DNA of 39,764 nucleotides from an uncultured Pseudomonadota bacterium (GTDB taxonomy: Bacteria; Myxococcota_A; UBA796; SXON01): contig CAIMSU010000182.1 of the NCBI GenBank assembly GCA_903844155.1, positions 1 to 39,764 on the forward strand, read 5' to 3'. A model generated the notes under the pieces. The model made no database searches and was not told where the DNA came from. It worked only from the letters and a program-made list of their open reading frames with translations. The translations under genes were made by a program, and so were the position numbers. Shown here piece after piece: positions 15,262 through 26,445 of the stretch; the first letter of the stretch is position 1; every line of letters starts with the position of its first letter.

Positions 15262-15285
15262 CTGCGCGCGCTTTTTGGCGCGCAG
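15262..15285 (+). promoter_or_regulatory. hairpin at the 5' end of the clpX leader
   Basis: Perfect 8-bp stem CTGCGCGC / GCGCGCAG with loop GCTTTTTG. If the proposed promoter is right, this hairpin forms the first bases of the transcript, about 30 nt before the clpX ATG. It could stabilise the 5' end of the mRNA. It is too far from the ribosome site to block it alone, and it has no U-tract after the stem. Confidence 0.5.
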
Positions 15286-15314
15286 GGCTGAGCCCGTCGT
15301 CCGCCGAGGTCCTG

Positions 15315-16571
15315 ATGCCGAAATACCCGAACGCCTCGCTCACGTGCTCGTTCTGCAACAAGTCGCCCCGCGAGGTGGAAAAGATCATCTCGGGTCCGAA
15401 CGTGAACATCTGCAACGAGTGCATTCGGCTTTGTCTCGACATCATTCGTGAGGACCGCAGCCCCACGACCGGCCCCCTCGGCAACAGCCGCATCCCGTCG
15501 CCCGCCCGCATCAAGGGCTACCTCGACCAGTACGTGATCGGCCAGGACTCGGCCAAGCGCAAGATCGCCGTCGCCGTCTACAACCACTACAAGCGGCTGG
15601 AGGTCGCCGGGCAGAAGAAGGGCTCGGGCGACGAGGTCGAGATCCAGAAGTCCAACGTGCTCGTCATCGGGCCGACGGGGACAGGCAAGACGCTGATCGC
15701 GCAGACGTTGGCAAGGATGCTGGACGTGCCCATCGTCGTCGCCGACGCGACCGCGCTGACCGAGGCTGGCTATGTCGGCGAGGACGTCGAGAACATCATC
15801 CTCAACCTCTACCATTCCTCCGGGAACAACGTCGAGAAGACGCAGCGCGGCATCGTGTTCATCGACGAGGTCGACAAGCTGGCGCGCAAGTCCCACTCGA
15901 GCACCGTGAGCCGGGATGTGAGCGGCGAGGGCGTGCAGCAGGCGCTGCTCAAGCTGCTCGAAGGGACCAGCTCCAACATCCAGGTCAAGGGCAACAAGCG
16001 CATGCCCAACCCCGAGTTTCTGCAGATCGACACGACCAACATCCTGTTCATCTGCGGCGGGAGCTTTGAGGGCATCGACCAGATCGTCTCCGAGCGCCTC
16101 GGCCGGAAGTCGGTCGGCTTCGCGCGCGACCTGACGGACGAGGAGTCCAAGCGGCGCGACGCCATCAGCCTCACCCAGACCGAGGACCTCGAAAAGTTCG
16201 GGTTGATCCCCGAGTTCATCGGCCGCCTGCCCGTCATCGCCACGCTGGAGCCGCTCAAGGTGGAGGATCTGGTCCACGTGCTCTCCGAGCCTCGGAACAG
16301 CCTCGTCAAGCAATACCAGAAGCTGTTCAAGTTCGAGAAGGTGAAGCTGACGTTTACGCCGGGTGCGCTCACCGCCATCGCGACGAAGGGCCACAAGCGG
16401 AAGGCCGGGGCGCGCGGGCTCCGAAGCATCATCGAGTCGGTGATGCTGGACATCATGTACGAGCTTCCGAGCCAGGAGAACATCAAGGAGGTCACGATCA
16501 CCGAAGAGGTCGTGAACGACGGCGCACAACCGCGCATCGAGCCGCTGCGGGACTATGGGGTCCCCGGTTGA
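15315..16571 (+). CDS. clpX: ATP-dependent Clp protease ATP-binding subunit ClpX
   Basis: AAA+ unfoldase that recognises and translocates substrates into ClpP. The 418-aa protein begins MPKYPNASLTCSFC; the zinc-binding domain has Cys pairs CSFC and CNEC. The ATPase core has Walker A GPTGTGKT, Walker B IVFIDEVDK, the pore-loop region around GYVGEDVE, an RKSVGF-type loop near residue 275, and sensor-2 GARGLR near the C-terminus. ATG at 15315 has GAGG 5 nt upstream; a longer reading from 15255 would place the leader hairpin in the coding region and is disfavoured. No clpP or lon is adjacent in this window. The start of the next gene may overlap its end. Confidence 0.97.
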   Translation: MPKYPNASLTCSFCNKSPREVEKIISGPNVNICNECIRLCLDIIREDRSPTTGPLGNSRIPSPARIKGYLDQYVIGQDSAKRKIAVAVYNHYKRLEVAGQKKGSGDEVEIQKSNVLVIGPTGTGKTLIAQTLARMLDVPIVVADATALTEAGYVGEDVENIILNLYHSSGNNVEKTQRGIVFIDEVDKLARKSHSSTVSRDVSGEGVQQALLKLLEGTSSNIQVKGNKRMPNPEFLQIDTTNILFICGGSFEGIDQIVSERLGRKSVGFARDLTDEESKRRDAISLTQTEDLEKFGLIPEFIGRLPVIATLEPLKVEDLVHVLSEPRNSLVKQYQKLFKFEKVKLTFTPGALTAIATKGHKRKAGARGLRSIIESVMLDIMYELPSQENIKEVTITEEVVNDGAQPRIEPLRDYGVPG

Positions 16572-17178
16572 TGCAGCCGTCCCGCGGCCTCCGCTTTGCG
16601 GGATGGCTGTTTCTTCGGGGTCGCGCCTTCGGGGCTGGCCGGCGTTGAACCCCGGCCTGCTCGTCGCCAGCCCGCAGATGCGGGATTCCAACTTCGATCA
16701 CTCGGTGGTTCTGCTCGTCTCGCACGGGCCGGACGGGTCGCTCGGGGTGGTGGTGAACCGGGAGACGCAGCAGCGCATGGTCGACGTGGTGTCTGGACTC
16801 GCAGTAAAGTCTGGATTGCCGCCGACAAACGCGAGCCGTCCCGCGCTCTGGGGTGGCCCGGTGGAGCCGGGGACCGGGTTTGTGCTGTGGCGAGGAAGCG
16901 GCCCGGAGGGCTGGTCACTCGGTGCGTATTCCTTGTCGCAGTCGCGGGACCGCCTGCGTGCTTTGGTGGCCGCGGGGGACGACTTCTGGCTGTGTTTGGG
17001 GTACGCCGGCTGGGGGCCTGGGCAGCTCGAGCGGGAGCTGACCGAGGGGAGCTGGATCGCGCTGGAGGAGGGGGTCGAGCAGGTGCTTGGTGCGCCCGTG
17101 CACGAGCGATACGACGCGGCGCTGCGGTTGCTCGGGGTCGATCCCCGCATCCTGTGGATGACGCCGGTGGACGAATAA
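16555..17178 (+). CDS. AlgH/YqgE (UPF0301) family protein
   Basis: Member of the UPF0301 family, a small alpha/beta protein of uncertain biochemical role named after Pseudomonas AlgH. The family signature is clear: LNPGLLVASPQMRDSNFDHS near residues 31-50, followed by VVLLVSHGPDGSLGVVVNR. Later come WGGPVEPGTGFVLW, the YAGWGPGQLERELTEGSWIA block and a C-terminal RYDAALRLLGVDPRIL. The longest reading starts at 16555 and overlaps clpX by 17 bp. An ATG at 16603 is an alternative and fits the usual family N-terminus better; ribosome sites are weak for both. It precedes the kinase gene by 3 bp. Confidence 0.88.
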   Translation: MGSPVDAAVPRPPLCGMAVSSGSRLRGWPALNPGLLVASPQMRDSNFDHSVVLLVSHGPDGSLGVVVNRETQQRMVDVVSGLAVKSGLPPTNASRPALWGGPVEPGTGFVLWRGSGPEGWSLGAYSLSQSRDRLRALVAAGDDFWLCLGYAGWGPGQLERELTEGSWIALEEGVEQVLGAPVHERYDAALRLLGVDPRILWMTPVDE

Positions 17179-17181
17179 CCC

Positions 17182-18696
17182 ATGCGCGCCCTTCACTTTC
17201 AGCGCGTGGTCGGTGCCGGCGCGTTTGGCGCTGTCTACCTTTGCGACCTCGTTGCGGACAAGGGATTTCGCCGGCAGGTGGCTGTGAAGGTGCTCCAACG
17301 GGACCACCCCAACTCCCAGATGTTCATGGCGAGGGTGAGGGACGAGGCGCGATTATTGGGGTTGCTCCAGGACGATCATATCCTCAAGGTCCTGGAGATC
17401 GTTCAGGTGGACGGCCGTGACGCGGTCGTCATGGAGTATGTCGAGGGGCTGGATCTCGCCGCGCTGATTGAGGGCGGGCAGCGGCCGCCGGCGCGGGCGT
17501 TGGCGGAGCTTGGTGCCGCGATCGCCGGGGCACTGCATCGGGCGCACACCGCCGTGCATCCGGCGACGGGCGTGCCGCTGAACGTCATCCACCGCGATGT
17601 GAAGCCCGCGAACGTGATGATCACGGTGCGGGGTGGCGTTAAGCTGCTTGACTTCGGCGTGGCGCGCGCCCGGTTCGAGGCGCGCGAGAGCTTCACCGGC
17701 CAGTTCGTGCTCGGCACGCTCAACTACATGGCGCCGGAGTACATCGTGACGGGCGACGTGAGCCCGGCGGCCGATGTCTACGGGCTCGGGCTGGTGCTGT
17801 GGGAGGCGGTGACGGGCGAGGTGTTCGGGCAGCCGCGGCTGAAGCTCGACCAGCACAATCCGCGCCGGGACACGCAGCTCGCGCGGATCACCGGCGAGTA
17901 CGCGCCGCTCGTCGACGTCTTGCGCCAGATGCTCGAGTGGGAGCCGCTCAACCGCCCGGACACGCTCGCCGTCGAGAACGCCCTCACCGCGCTCTCCGAC
18001 GGCATGCGTGGCTCGGGTCTGCGGGCCTGGTGCGGCACCGCGGTCCCCCAGCTCCTCGCGCTGCGAAAGCAGGTCCCGGACGACAACGCGCTGGTCGGCC
18101 GCCAGATCCAGCTCGCGGAGACTGCCGGCGACGAACCGCCCGATCGGCAGGCAACGCGCTCGGTCGACGCCCCCGCCAAGCCGATTGCGCGGCCGATCGC
18201 GCCCGCGCTGACGCCGTCGGCCGTACCGGACCCGCCGAGCGCCCTCTCCCGCCCCGCGGTACCCGACCCCTCCGCCGACGAGGGGCGCCCGACAGCCGCC
18301 TACAGCCGCGGCAGCCTCCCGCCGACCTCGGGGATCTCCGAGGCCGTCCGAAGCGCGCCGCCGCCTTCGCGTCCGGCCGCAGACCCCAAGCCGGCCCGGT
18401 CACCGGCGGCGACCTTCGACACCTCGCCCTCCGTAGGCGCTCCCTCGTTGGCCCCGCCCTCGCCGCCCGCCTCCACGGGTCGCACCGCGGTCCCCGACGC
18501 TGAGATCTCCCGGCCGACCCCAGCGCCTCGCCTCGCGCCTCCGCGACCCGCTGACCCCGAGCCCCGCCAGCGCCCCCGGCCCCGCGGGCCGTCGACCGCC
18601 GTCCTGATCGTGCAGGGGCTCGTCGTAGGCGGCGGGATCGGGGTCCTGCTGGTGCTGTTGCTCCTGATCGTCGTCCTGCTTCGTCGCTATCTGTGA
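17182..18696 (+). CDS. membrane-anchored Hanks-type Ser/Thr protein kinase
   Basis: 504-aa eukaryotic-like kinase. The glycine loop GAGAFGAV is at residues 11-18, the ATP-anchoring Lys at 36 (VAVK), catalytic HRDVKPANV at 137-145 (Asp139), DFG at 157-159, and an activation segment ending APE. All catalytic residues are present. After the kinase domain (to about residue 280) comes a 190-residue Pro/Ala/Ser-rich linker, then one transmembrane helix at the extreme C-terminus with a short RRYL tail. The topology is therefore cytoplasmic kinase, tail anchor, no extracellular sensor. The stop overlaps the M23 peptidase start (TGATG), suggesting coupled production with a cell-wall enzyme. Confidence 0.93.
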   Translation: MRALHFQRVVGAGAFGAVYLCDLVADKGFRRQVAVKVLQRDHPNSQMFMARVRDEARLLGLLQDDHILKVLEIVQVDGRDAVVMEYVEGLDLAALIEGGQRPPARALAELGAAIAGALHRAHTAVHPATGVPLNVIHRDVKPANVMITVRGGVKLLDFGVARARFEARESFTGQFVLGTLNYMAPEYIVTGDVSPAADVYGLGLVLWEAVTGEVFGQPRLKLDQHNPRRDTQLARITGEYAPLVDVLRQMLEWEPLNRPDTLAVENALTALSDGMRGSGLRAWCGTAVPQLLALRKQVPDDNALVGRQIQLAETAGDEPPDRQATRSVDAPAKPIARPIAPALTPSAVPDPPSALSRPAVPDPSADEGRPTAAYSRGSLPPTSGISEAVRSAPPPSRPAADPKPARSPAATFDTSPSVGAPSLAPPSPPASTGRTAVPDAEISRPTPAPRLAPPRPADPEPRQRPRPRGPSTAVLIVQGLVVGGGIGVLLVLLLLIVVLLRRYL

Positions 18697-19907
18697 TGCG
18701 GCGGGCGGTTGCAGGGGTCGTCGCGACGCTCGTCGTCGCGGTCGGTCTGGTCCTCGCGCTGCCCCTGGGCGGCTCGCTGCTGTCCCCAACGCCCGTCCAG
18801 CCGCCGTTGGCCGAGCCCGCTGACTGGCCGACGATCACGGCGACGTTGTCGACCACAAGCCACACGCTGGTGGACGGCGAAACCGCATCGGAGGCGCTCG
18901 ACGCCCTCCGTGCGCCCACGCGTGCGTTGGTGGCCGGAGCGGCCGGTGCCCTCGATCACGTCGGCGTGGGCGACGTCATCGACGTGGACTGGCGCGCAGG
19001 CGAGGCGACTCCCTGGCGCGTCCGTGTCGACCAGGGGGACGCGAGCGTCCTCGCTCTCTCGCGCACGCCCCACGGCTACACGGCATCCAGACTGCCGATC
19101 CCCTACAACGTCGTGACCGGGCCAAGGACGGTCACGGTGACGACCTCGCTCTGGGAAGGCGCGTTGGACGCGGGCTTGCGCCCGACCCAGATCCTCGCCG
19201 TCGCCGATCTCTTCGCCTCGGACGTCGACTTCAACACCGAGCTGCTCCCCGGCGCCGTCATCTCCCTCGCCGTTGACACGCTGACCGATGATGCCGGTGT
19301 CTCCCACGTCGGGGACATCCGCGCTGCCAGGCTCCAGAATGGCGCGAAGTCCTATACCCAGATCCGGTTTCGCGCCGCTGACGGCACCATCGGCTGGTAC
19401 CACCCGGACGGCACCGGGGCGAAGAAGCCATTTCTACGCTCGCCCCTGCCGTTTCTCCGGGTCACCTCCGGATTCGCCCCCGAGGGCCGCTTCCATCCCG
19501 TCCTCGGCTACAACCGGCCGCACCTCGGCGTCGACCTTGGCGCGCCCACCGGCACCCCCGTTCGCGCCGTCGCAGACGGTGTCGTCACCTTCGCGGGCTG
19601 GGCGGGCGGCTACGGGAACCACATCGCGCTGCAGCATGCCGGGCCCAATGCGACCGGATATTCGCACCTCTCGGTCATCCGCGTGAAGAAGGGCGAAAAG
19701 GTCCACCAGGGCGATCTTATCGGCAACGTGGGCATGACCGGCCTCGCGACCGGCCCGCACCTGCACTATGAGTTCTTCATCAACGGCAAGTACGTCAACC
19801 CGATGACGGTCGCCCTGCCAGCCGGCGGCGAGGTTGAGCTGGGAGAGGCGGACAAGGCGGCTTTTGATGCGGCTGTGGCGGTCGTGCTCCCGATGATCGG
19901 GGGGTAA
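18696..19907 (+). CDS. M23-family cell-wall endopeptidase (MepM-like)
   Basis: 403-aa exported peptidoglycan hydrolase or LytM-type regulator. An N-terminal helix of about residues 4-27 acts as signal anchor. A middle region with an OapA/LysM-like portion (NTELLPGAVISLAVDTLTDD) precedes the LytM domain. Zinc ligands are visible: His and Asp in NRPHLGVDLGAPTG and the H-x-H in GPHLHYEFFINGKYVNP. The domain appears active rather than degenerate. The ATG overlaps the kinase stop as TGATG; an immediately preceding in-frame GTG adds one codon. It is likely to cleave peptide crosslinks in the periplasm, possibly under control of the coupled kinase. Confidence 0.92.
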   Translation: MRRAVAGVVATLVVAVGLVLALPLGGSLLSPTPVQPPLAEPADWPTITATLSTTSHTLVDGETASEALDALRAPTRALVAGAAGALDHVGVGDVIDVDWRAGEATPWRVRVDQGDASVLALSRTPHGYTASRLPIPYNVVTGPRTVTVTTSLWEGALDAGLRPTQILAVADLFASDVDFNTELLPGAVISLAVDTLTDDAGVSHVGDIRAARLQNGAKSYTQIRFRAADGTIGWYHPDGTGAKKPFLRSPLPFLRVTSGFAPEGRFHPVLGYNRPHLGVDLGAPTGTPVRAVADGVVTFAGWAGGYGNHIALQHAGPNATGYSHLSVIRVKKGEKVHQGDLIGNVGMTGLATGPHLHYEFFINGKYVNPMTVALPAGGEVELGEADKAAFDAAVAVVLPMIGG

Positions 19908-19919
19908 GGCCCGGCGCGC

Positions 19920-21023
19920 CTACTTCGGCGTGTTCAGCCCGTTGTCGATGATCATGAACTCGACGCGCCGGTTGTTCATCCGCCCGTCGTCGGTCATGTT
20001 CGTGTCGATGGGGCGCGTCTCCCCGTAGCCGACGGTGAGCATGCGCTGGGCAGCGACGCCGTGGGCGAGGAGGTACTCGAAAACGGCGTCCGCACGGTCC
20101 TTGGAGAGGCGTTGGTTCTGGTTGTCGTCCCCGACGTTGTCCGTGTGGCCGCCGATCTCCACGTGGATGTTCGGGTAGTCCTTCATCACCTGCACCACGT
20201 CGTTGAGCACCGGGTAGCTGTCTGACAAGATCGTTGCTTTGCCGGTGGTAAAGTTGATGCGTTGCTTGATGATGATCTGGTTCTGCGTCACCTCGACGCG
20301 CTGGGGCTTTTCGTCCGGGCAGCCGTCGTCGTCAAGGTAGCCGTTCACGGTCTCGGGCTGGGTCGGGCACTTGTCCTTGTCGTCGGGAACGCCGTCGTGG
20401 TCGGCGTCGGTGACGGGGCAGCCCTTGGTTGAGGCCGGGCCGGCCACGTTCGGGCAGGCGTCCAGCGTGTCGGCGATGCCGTCAGCATCGTTGTCCAGGT
20501 CCGCGCAGCCGTCCTGGTCCTGGAATCCGTCGCGATCTTCCGCCTCGTTCGGGCACTTGTCGACGGTGTCGGGAATGCCGTCGCCATCGTTGTCCAGATC
20601 CGGGCAGCCGTCCATGTCCTTGTAGCCGTCGAGGTCCTCGGCCTGGTTCGGGCACTGATCGTCCGAGTCGGGCACGCCATCCCCGTCCGAGTCGCCGTTC
20701 TTGGGCTTGGGCGTTGAGGTTGGCTTTTCGCTCACGGGGGCGCATTGCTGCGCGACCTGGACGTGCTCGCGCGCGATGGCGATGTGCTGGGAGGCGCGGT
20801 TCAGATCGCCCTCGTCGAACTCGATCTGGGCGAACTGGTAGTTGGCGTCGGCCAGCGCCAGGTCCTTGGGCGCACAATTCGAGAGCGCGTGGACCGTCTG
20901 GATGTCCTGCTCCAACGCGCCGTACTGCTGGGCCATCAGCCCTTCGTTCGCACAGCCGGTGAGCGCGAGGGCGACGAGGTAGGGGCAAAGCCGCCCCAGC
21001 GGGGCCAGAGGGGGCCGGCCCAT
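19920..21023 (-). CDS. OmpA-family lipoprotein with thrombospondin type-3 repeats
   Basis: 367-aa outer-membrane lipoprotein. The signal peptide has lipobox LTGC. It is followed by a helical N-terminal part and then four calcium-binding TSP3-type repeats between about residues 105 and 235, pattern D-x-D-x-D-G-x-x-D-x-x-D-x-C-P. The C-terminal OmpA domain (about 240-367) contains INFTTGKATILSDSYPVL and the peptidoglycan-binding motif VEIGGHTDNVGDDNQNQRLS followed by RADAVFEYL. It anchors the outer membrane to peptidoglycan. The ATG overlaps the stop of the upstream small lipoprotein (TGATG). Convergent with the M23 gene, 12-bp gap. No beta-barrel is present. Confidence 0.92.
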   Translation of the reverse strand: MGRPPLAPLGRLCPYLVALALTGCANEGLMAQQYGALEQDIQTVHALSNCAPKDLALADANYQFAQIEFDEGDLNRASQHIAIAREHVQVAQQCAPVSEKPTSTPKPKNGDSDGDGVPDSDDQCPNQAEDLDGYKDMDGCPDLDNDGDGIPDTVDKCPNEAEDRDGFQDQDGCADLDNDADGIADTLDACPNVAGPASTKGCPVTDADHDGVPDDKDKCPTQPETVNGYLDDDGCPDEKPQRVEVTQNQIIIKQRINFTTGKATILSDSYPVLNDVVQVMKDYPNIHVEIGGHTDNVGDDNQNQRLSKDRADAVFEYLLAHGVAAQRMLTVGYGETRPIDTNMTDDGRMNNRRVEFMIIDNGLNTPK

Positions 21024-21439
21024 CAGTTCCCTTCCAGGTCGATGTTCAGGTCCGGCGCCGGTTCAGCCGCTTTGACCGGTTCTTTCTTGCGTTCCTCGGG
21101 GACGAACTTGTCCGGGTTCTGGACGGGCGAGAGGTCTTCCGACTTCGTCAGCGCCTTCGTCGACATCTCGATGGAGCGCTTGCAGAGCTGCTCGGTCACG
21201 CCAAAGTCGTTGTAGCCGTCCTCCTCGCGCGCCTTGTCCAGGTAGGCGCCCGCCAACGTCGTCTCGTAGGGCGCGTGGTCGTCCGCCCCCTGGCTCAACG
21301 CGGCCTGGTACTTCTGGTTTGCGTTCACGATGTAGTAGCCCGCGCGGGCGGCGGCGCAGCCCGGGAGGGTGAGCGCGATGGCCACCACCAGCGGCGCGAG
21401 GGCGACGGAAGGGACGACGGGGAGGGCGGGGCGGCGCAT
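21023..21439 (-). CDS. small DUF4398-like lipoprotein, 138 aa
   Basis: Lipoprotein with a signal peptide of 27 residues and lipobox LPGC. The mature part is a helical hairpin-like region, including NANQKYQAALSQGADDHAPYE and LAGAYLDKAREEDGYNDFGV, then a Pro/Glu/Lys-rich tail ending in Asp/Leu residues. The first mature segment resembles DUF4398/TPR-like lipoproteins that accompany OmpA-family proteins. Upstream in-frame codons back to 22087 belong to the antisense strand of the methyltransferase gene, so the internal ATG at 21439 is chosen. It is translationally coupled to the OmpA/TSP3 gene, suggesting that both act in the same periplasmic assembly. Confidence 0.8.
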   Translation of the reverse strand: MRRPALPVVPSVALAPLVVAIALTLPGCAAARAGYYIVNANQKYQAALSQGADDHAPYETTLAGAYLDKAREEDGYNDFGVTEQLCKRSIEMSTKALTKSEDLSPVQNPDKFVPEERKKEPVKAAEPAPDLNIDLEGN

Positions 21440-21490
21440 TGCGGAGAGAGTATCGCGAGACCGCGCGGGACGCAGCGCCGAGTAGCCGCG

Positions 21491-21514
21491 CGCGCCCGGG
21501 GACGCGCCCGGGGA
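21491..21514. repeat. 12-bp direct tandem repeat between divergent genes
   Basis: CGCGCCCGGGGA occurs twice in immediate succession in the 111-bp region between the divergent lipoprotein and methyltransferase genes. It lies 36 bp before the methyltransferase ATG. It might be a regulator site, but there is no dyad with spacing typical of ArsR-family operators. Confidence 0.6.
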
Positions 21515-21550
21515 ACCGGCGGGTGCTACCTTCTCCCGACCGAGGCCCCC

Positions 21551-22680
21551 ATGTCCATCGAGTCCGCCGTCCGCGCCCGCTACTCCGAGGGCGCCAGCAC
21601 CCGCGTCGAGGCGCTTTGCTGTCCCGTTGACTATGACCCGCGCTACCTCGCGATTCTCCCGCAGGAGGTCCTCGACCGCGACTACGGCTGCGGGGACCCG
21701 TCGCGCTACGTACGGGAGGGCGACGTCGTCCTCGATCTCGGCAGCGGCGGCGGGAAAATCTGCTTCATTGCCCAACAGATCGTCGGAAGGACCGGCTCGG
21801 TCATCGGCGTCGACATGAACCCCGACATGCTCGATCTCGCCCGGCGAAGCGCGCCAACCGTCGCCACGACGCTCGGGTACGACAACGTCGTGTTCAAACG
21901 GGGGCGAATTCAGGACCTCGCGACGGACCTCGACGCCATCGACGCCCGCCTCGCACGAGCGCCGATCGGGAGCGCCGACGACCTGCTCGCGTTTGAGGCC
22001 TGGAAGGCGGAGACGAAGATGATCCCCGACAATTCCATCGACGTCGTCGTCTCCAACTGCGTCCTGAACCTCGTCGACGACGCGCACAAACCCCAGCTAC
22101 TCCGCGAGATCTTCCGTGTCCTCAAGGTCGGCGGCCGCATCGCCATCTCGGACATCATCAGCGACGAGGTCGCTCCGCAGGCGCTCCGCGACGACCCGGA
22201 GCTGTGGACCGGCTGCATCTCCGGCGCCTTCCAGGAGGAGGAGCTGCTGACGATGCTCGAAGAGGTGGGCTTTCACGGGATCATGCTGGACAAGTGGGAG
22301 AAGGAGCCGTGGCAGACGGTGCAGGGGATCGAGTTCCGCTCCGCGACGGTGACCGGGCGAAAAGGCAAGCAGGGACCTTGCTTTGAGGCGAACCAGGCCG
22401 TGATCTACCGGGGTCCATGGCGACAGGTGCAGGACGACGACGGGCACGTGCTCAAACGCGGGGAGCGAACGGCCGTCTGCGCGAAGACGTTCGGGCTCCT
22501 GACCAGCGACCCCTACGCGGCTCAGGTGATCGGGATCGAACCGCTGACGACGATTCAAGAGGATGAACGCGGGGAGTTTGACTGCACCCGTACGCGGGCA
22601 CGGCACCCGCGCGAGTCCAAGGGGATGCAGTACGACGTGACAAAGGCGGGTCCTTCCTGTGGCTCTGAGGGGTGCTGCTG

Positions 22681-22681
<1 letters not shown>
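21551..22681 (+). CDS. ArsM-like SAM-dependent methyltransferase
   Basis: 376-aa class I methyltransferase related to arsenite S-adenosylmethionine methyltransferase. The N-terminal pattern ALCCPVDYD, then [19 protein letters not shown], matches the ArsM/AS3MT HEEV-xx-RYYGCG region. SAM motif I is [12 protein letters not shown] (residues 60-71). Post-I is VIGVDMN. Further cysteines sit in [12 protein letters not shown] and WTGCISGAF, the positions where ArsM coordinates arsenic, and the protein ends CGSEGCC. The usual GRDCY following motif I is replaced by GKICF, so substrate may differ. The ATG has GAGG 5 nt upstream, and the stop overlaps the glucosidase start. No arsenic-resistance genes (arsR, acr3, arsC) are near, so an arsenic role is uncertain. 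Confidence 0.8.
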
Positions 22682-25386
<2,705 letters not shown>

Positions 25387-25389
25387 CCC

Positions 25390-26445
25390 CTACCTCAACC
25401 CCGCGTTGATCCTCGCCAGCGCCTCACTGCCCGGACACAGGTCCCGGTCGCCCAATTGGTTCAACGGCGTCGCCACCGTCCCAATATGCTGGTGGAGATC
25501 CTCGGAGTCCCTCTCCGCGTACAGGAGCCCAGTGACCACCTGCCCCGCTGCGCTCTCCCGCATCAGGAATTGCATGGCGGCGATCTTGTCGTGCGGGTCA
25601 TAGTCGGCGGCGATCTTCTTGAGCAGCATCTGGGAGCCGTCGTGCATCGTCACCAATTCGGTGGTGCCAGCGGGGTAGTTCGTCGTGATCTCCTCGCGCG
25701 GTGTGATGATGTCCATGCTGTTGACGGCTTCGTTGTGGGCGCGCACGTAGTCGTAGGACTTGGTCGAGCCGGGGTGATTGTTGAAAGCGACGCACGGGCT
25801 GACAACGTCGATGAGCGCTGCACCTTGATGGGCGATGGCGCCCTTGATGAGCGGGATCAACTGCTCCTTGTCGCCGGAGAAGCTACGCCCGACATAGGTC
25901 GCGCCCAACTCCATCGCCAGCATGACCAGATCGATGGGCGAATCACTGTTCGATGCGCCCTTCTTGGACTTGGAGCCCTTGTCCGCCGTCGCGGAGAATT
26001 GCCCTTTCGTCAGGCCATAGACGCCGTTGTTCTCGACGATGTAGACCATGTTGACGCCGCGCCGGATGGCATGGCAGAACTGGCCGAGGCCGATGGAGGC
26101 GCTGTCGCCGTCCCCGGAGACGCCGATGTAGAGCAGATCCTTGTTGGCGAGGTTGGCGCCGGTGAGCGCCGAGGGCATGCGGCCGTGGACGGTGTTGAAG
26201 CCGTGCGAGTTGCCAAGGAAGTAGGCGGGGGTCTTCGACGAGCAGCCGATTCCGGAGAGCTTGGCGACGCGGTGGGGTTCGATGTTGAGGTCGAAGAACG
26301 CCTGGATGATCGCCGCTGAGATCGAGTCGTGCCCGCAGCCAGCGCACAGGGTGCTGACAGCGCCCTCGTAGTCGCGGCGCGTGTGCCCCAGCGCGTTCTT
26401 CGTGAGCCCGGGGTGGTGGATCGACGGCTTGGCGATGTACGTCAT
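25390..26445 (-). CDS. korB: 2-oxoacid:ferredoxin oxidoreductase, beta subunit
   Basis: 351-aa thiamine-diphosphate subunit of a 2-oxoacid:ferredoxin oxidoreductase that converts a 2-oxoacid plus CoA to acyl-CoA and reduced ferredoxin. Motifs are [14 protein letters not shown] near residues 33-46, GIGCSS, and the TPP/Mg site [12 protein letters not shown] followed by [13 protein letters not shown] short beta-type subunit with the alpha and gamma domains fused in its partner fits KorB (2-oxoglutarate) rather than the long PFOR. The ATG overlaps the korA stop (ATGA). 2-Oxoglutarate is the most likely substrate but branched-chain oxoacids are possible. Confidence 0.93.
   Translation of the reverse strand: MTYIAKPSIHHPGLTKNALGHTRRDYEGAVSTLCAGCGHDSISAAIIQAFFDLNIEPHRVAKLSGIGCSSKTPAYFLGNSHGFNTVHGRMPSALTGANLANKDLLYIGVSGDGDSASIGLGQFCHAIRRGVNMVYIVENNGVYGLTKGQFSATADKGSKSKKGASNSDSPIDLVMLAMELGATYVGRSFSGDKEQLIPLIKGAIAHQGAALIDVVSPCVAFNNHPGSTKSYDYVRAHNEAVNSMDIITPREEITTNYPAGTTELVTMHDGSQMLLKKIAADYDPHDKIAAMQFLMRESAAGQVVTGLLYAERDSEDLHQHIGTVATPLNQLGDRDLCPGSEALARINAGLR

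Noticed and set aside
21570-21600. Hairpin-like GCGCCC/GGGCGC with TACTCC in the loop inside the methyltransferase gene
   Set aside because: Only six base pairs, lies in conserved N-terminal coding sequence, arms explained by codon choice.
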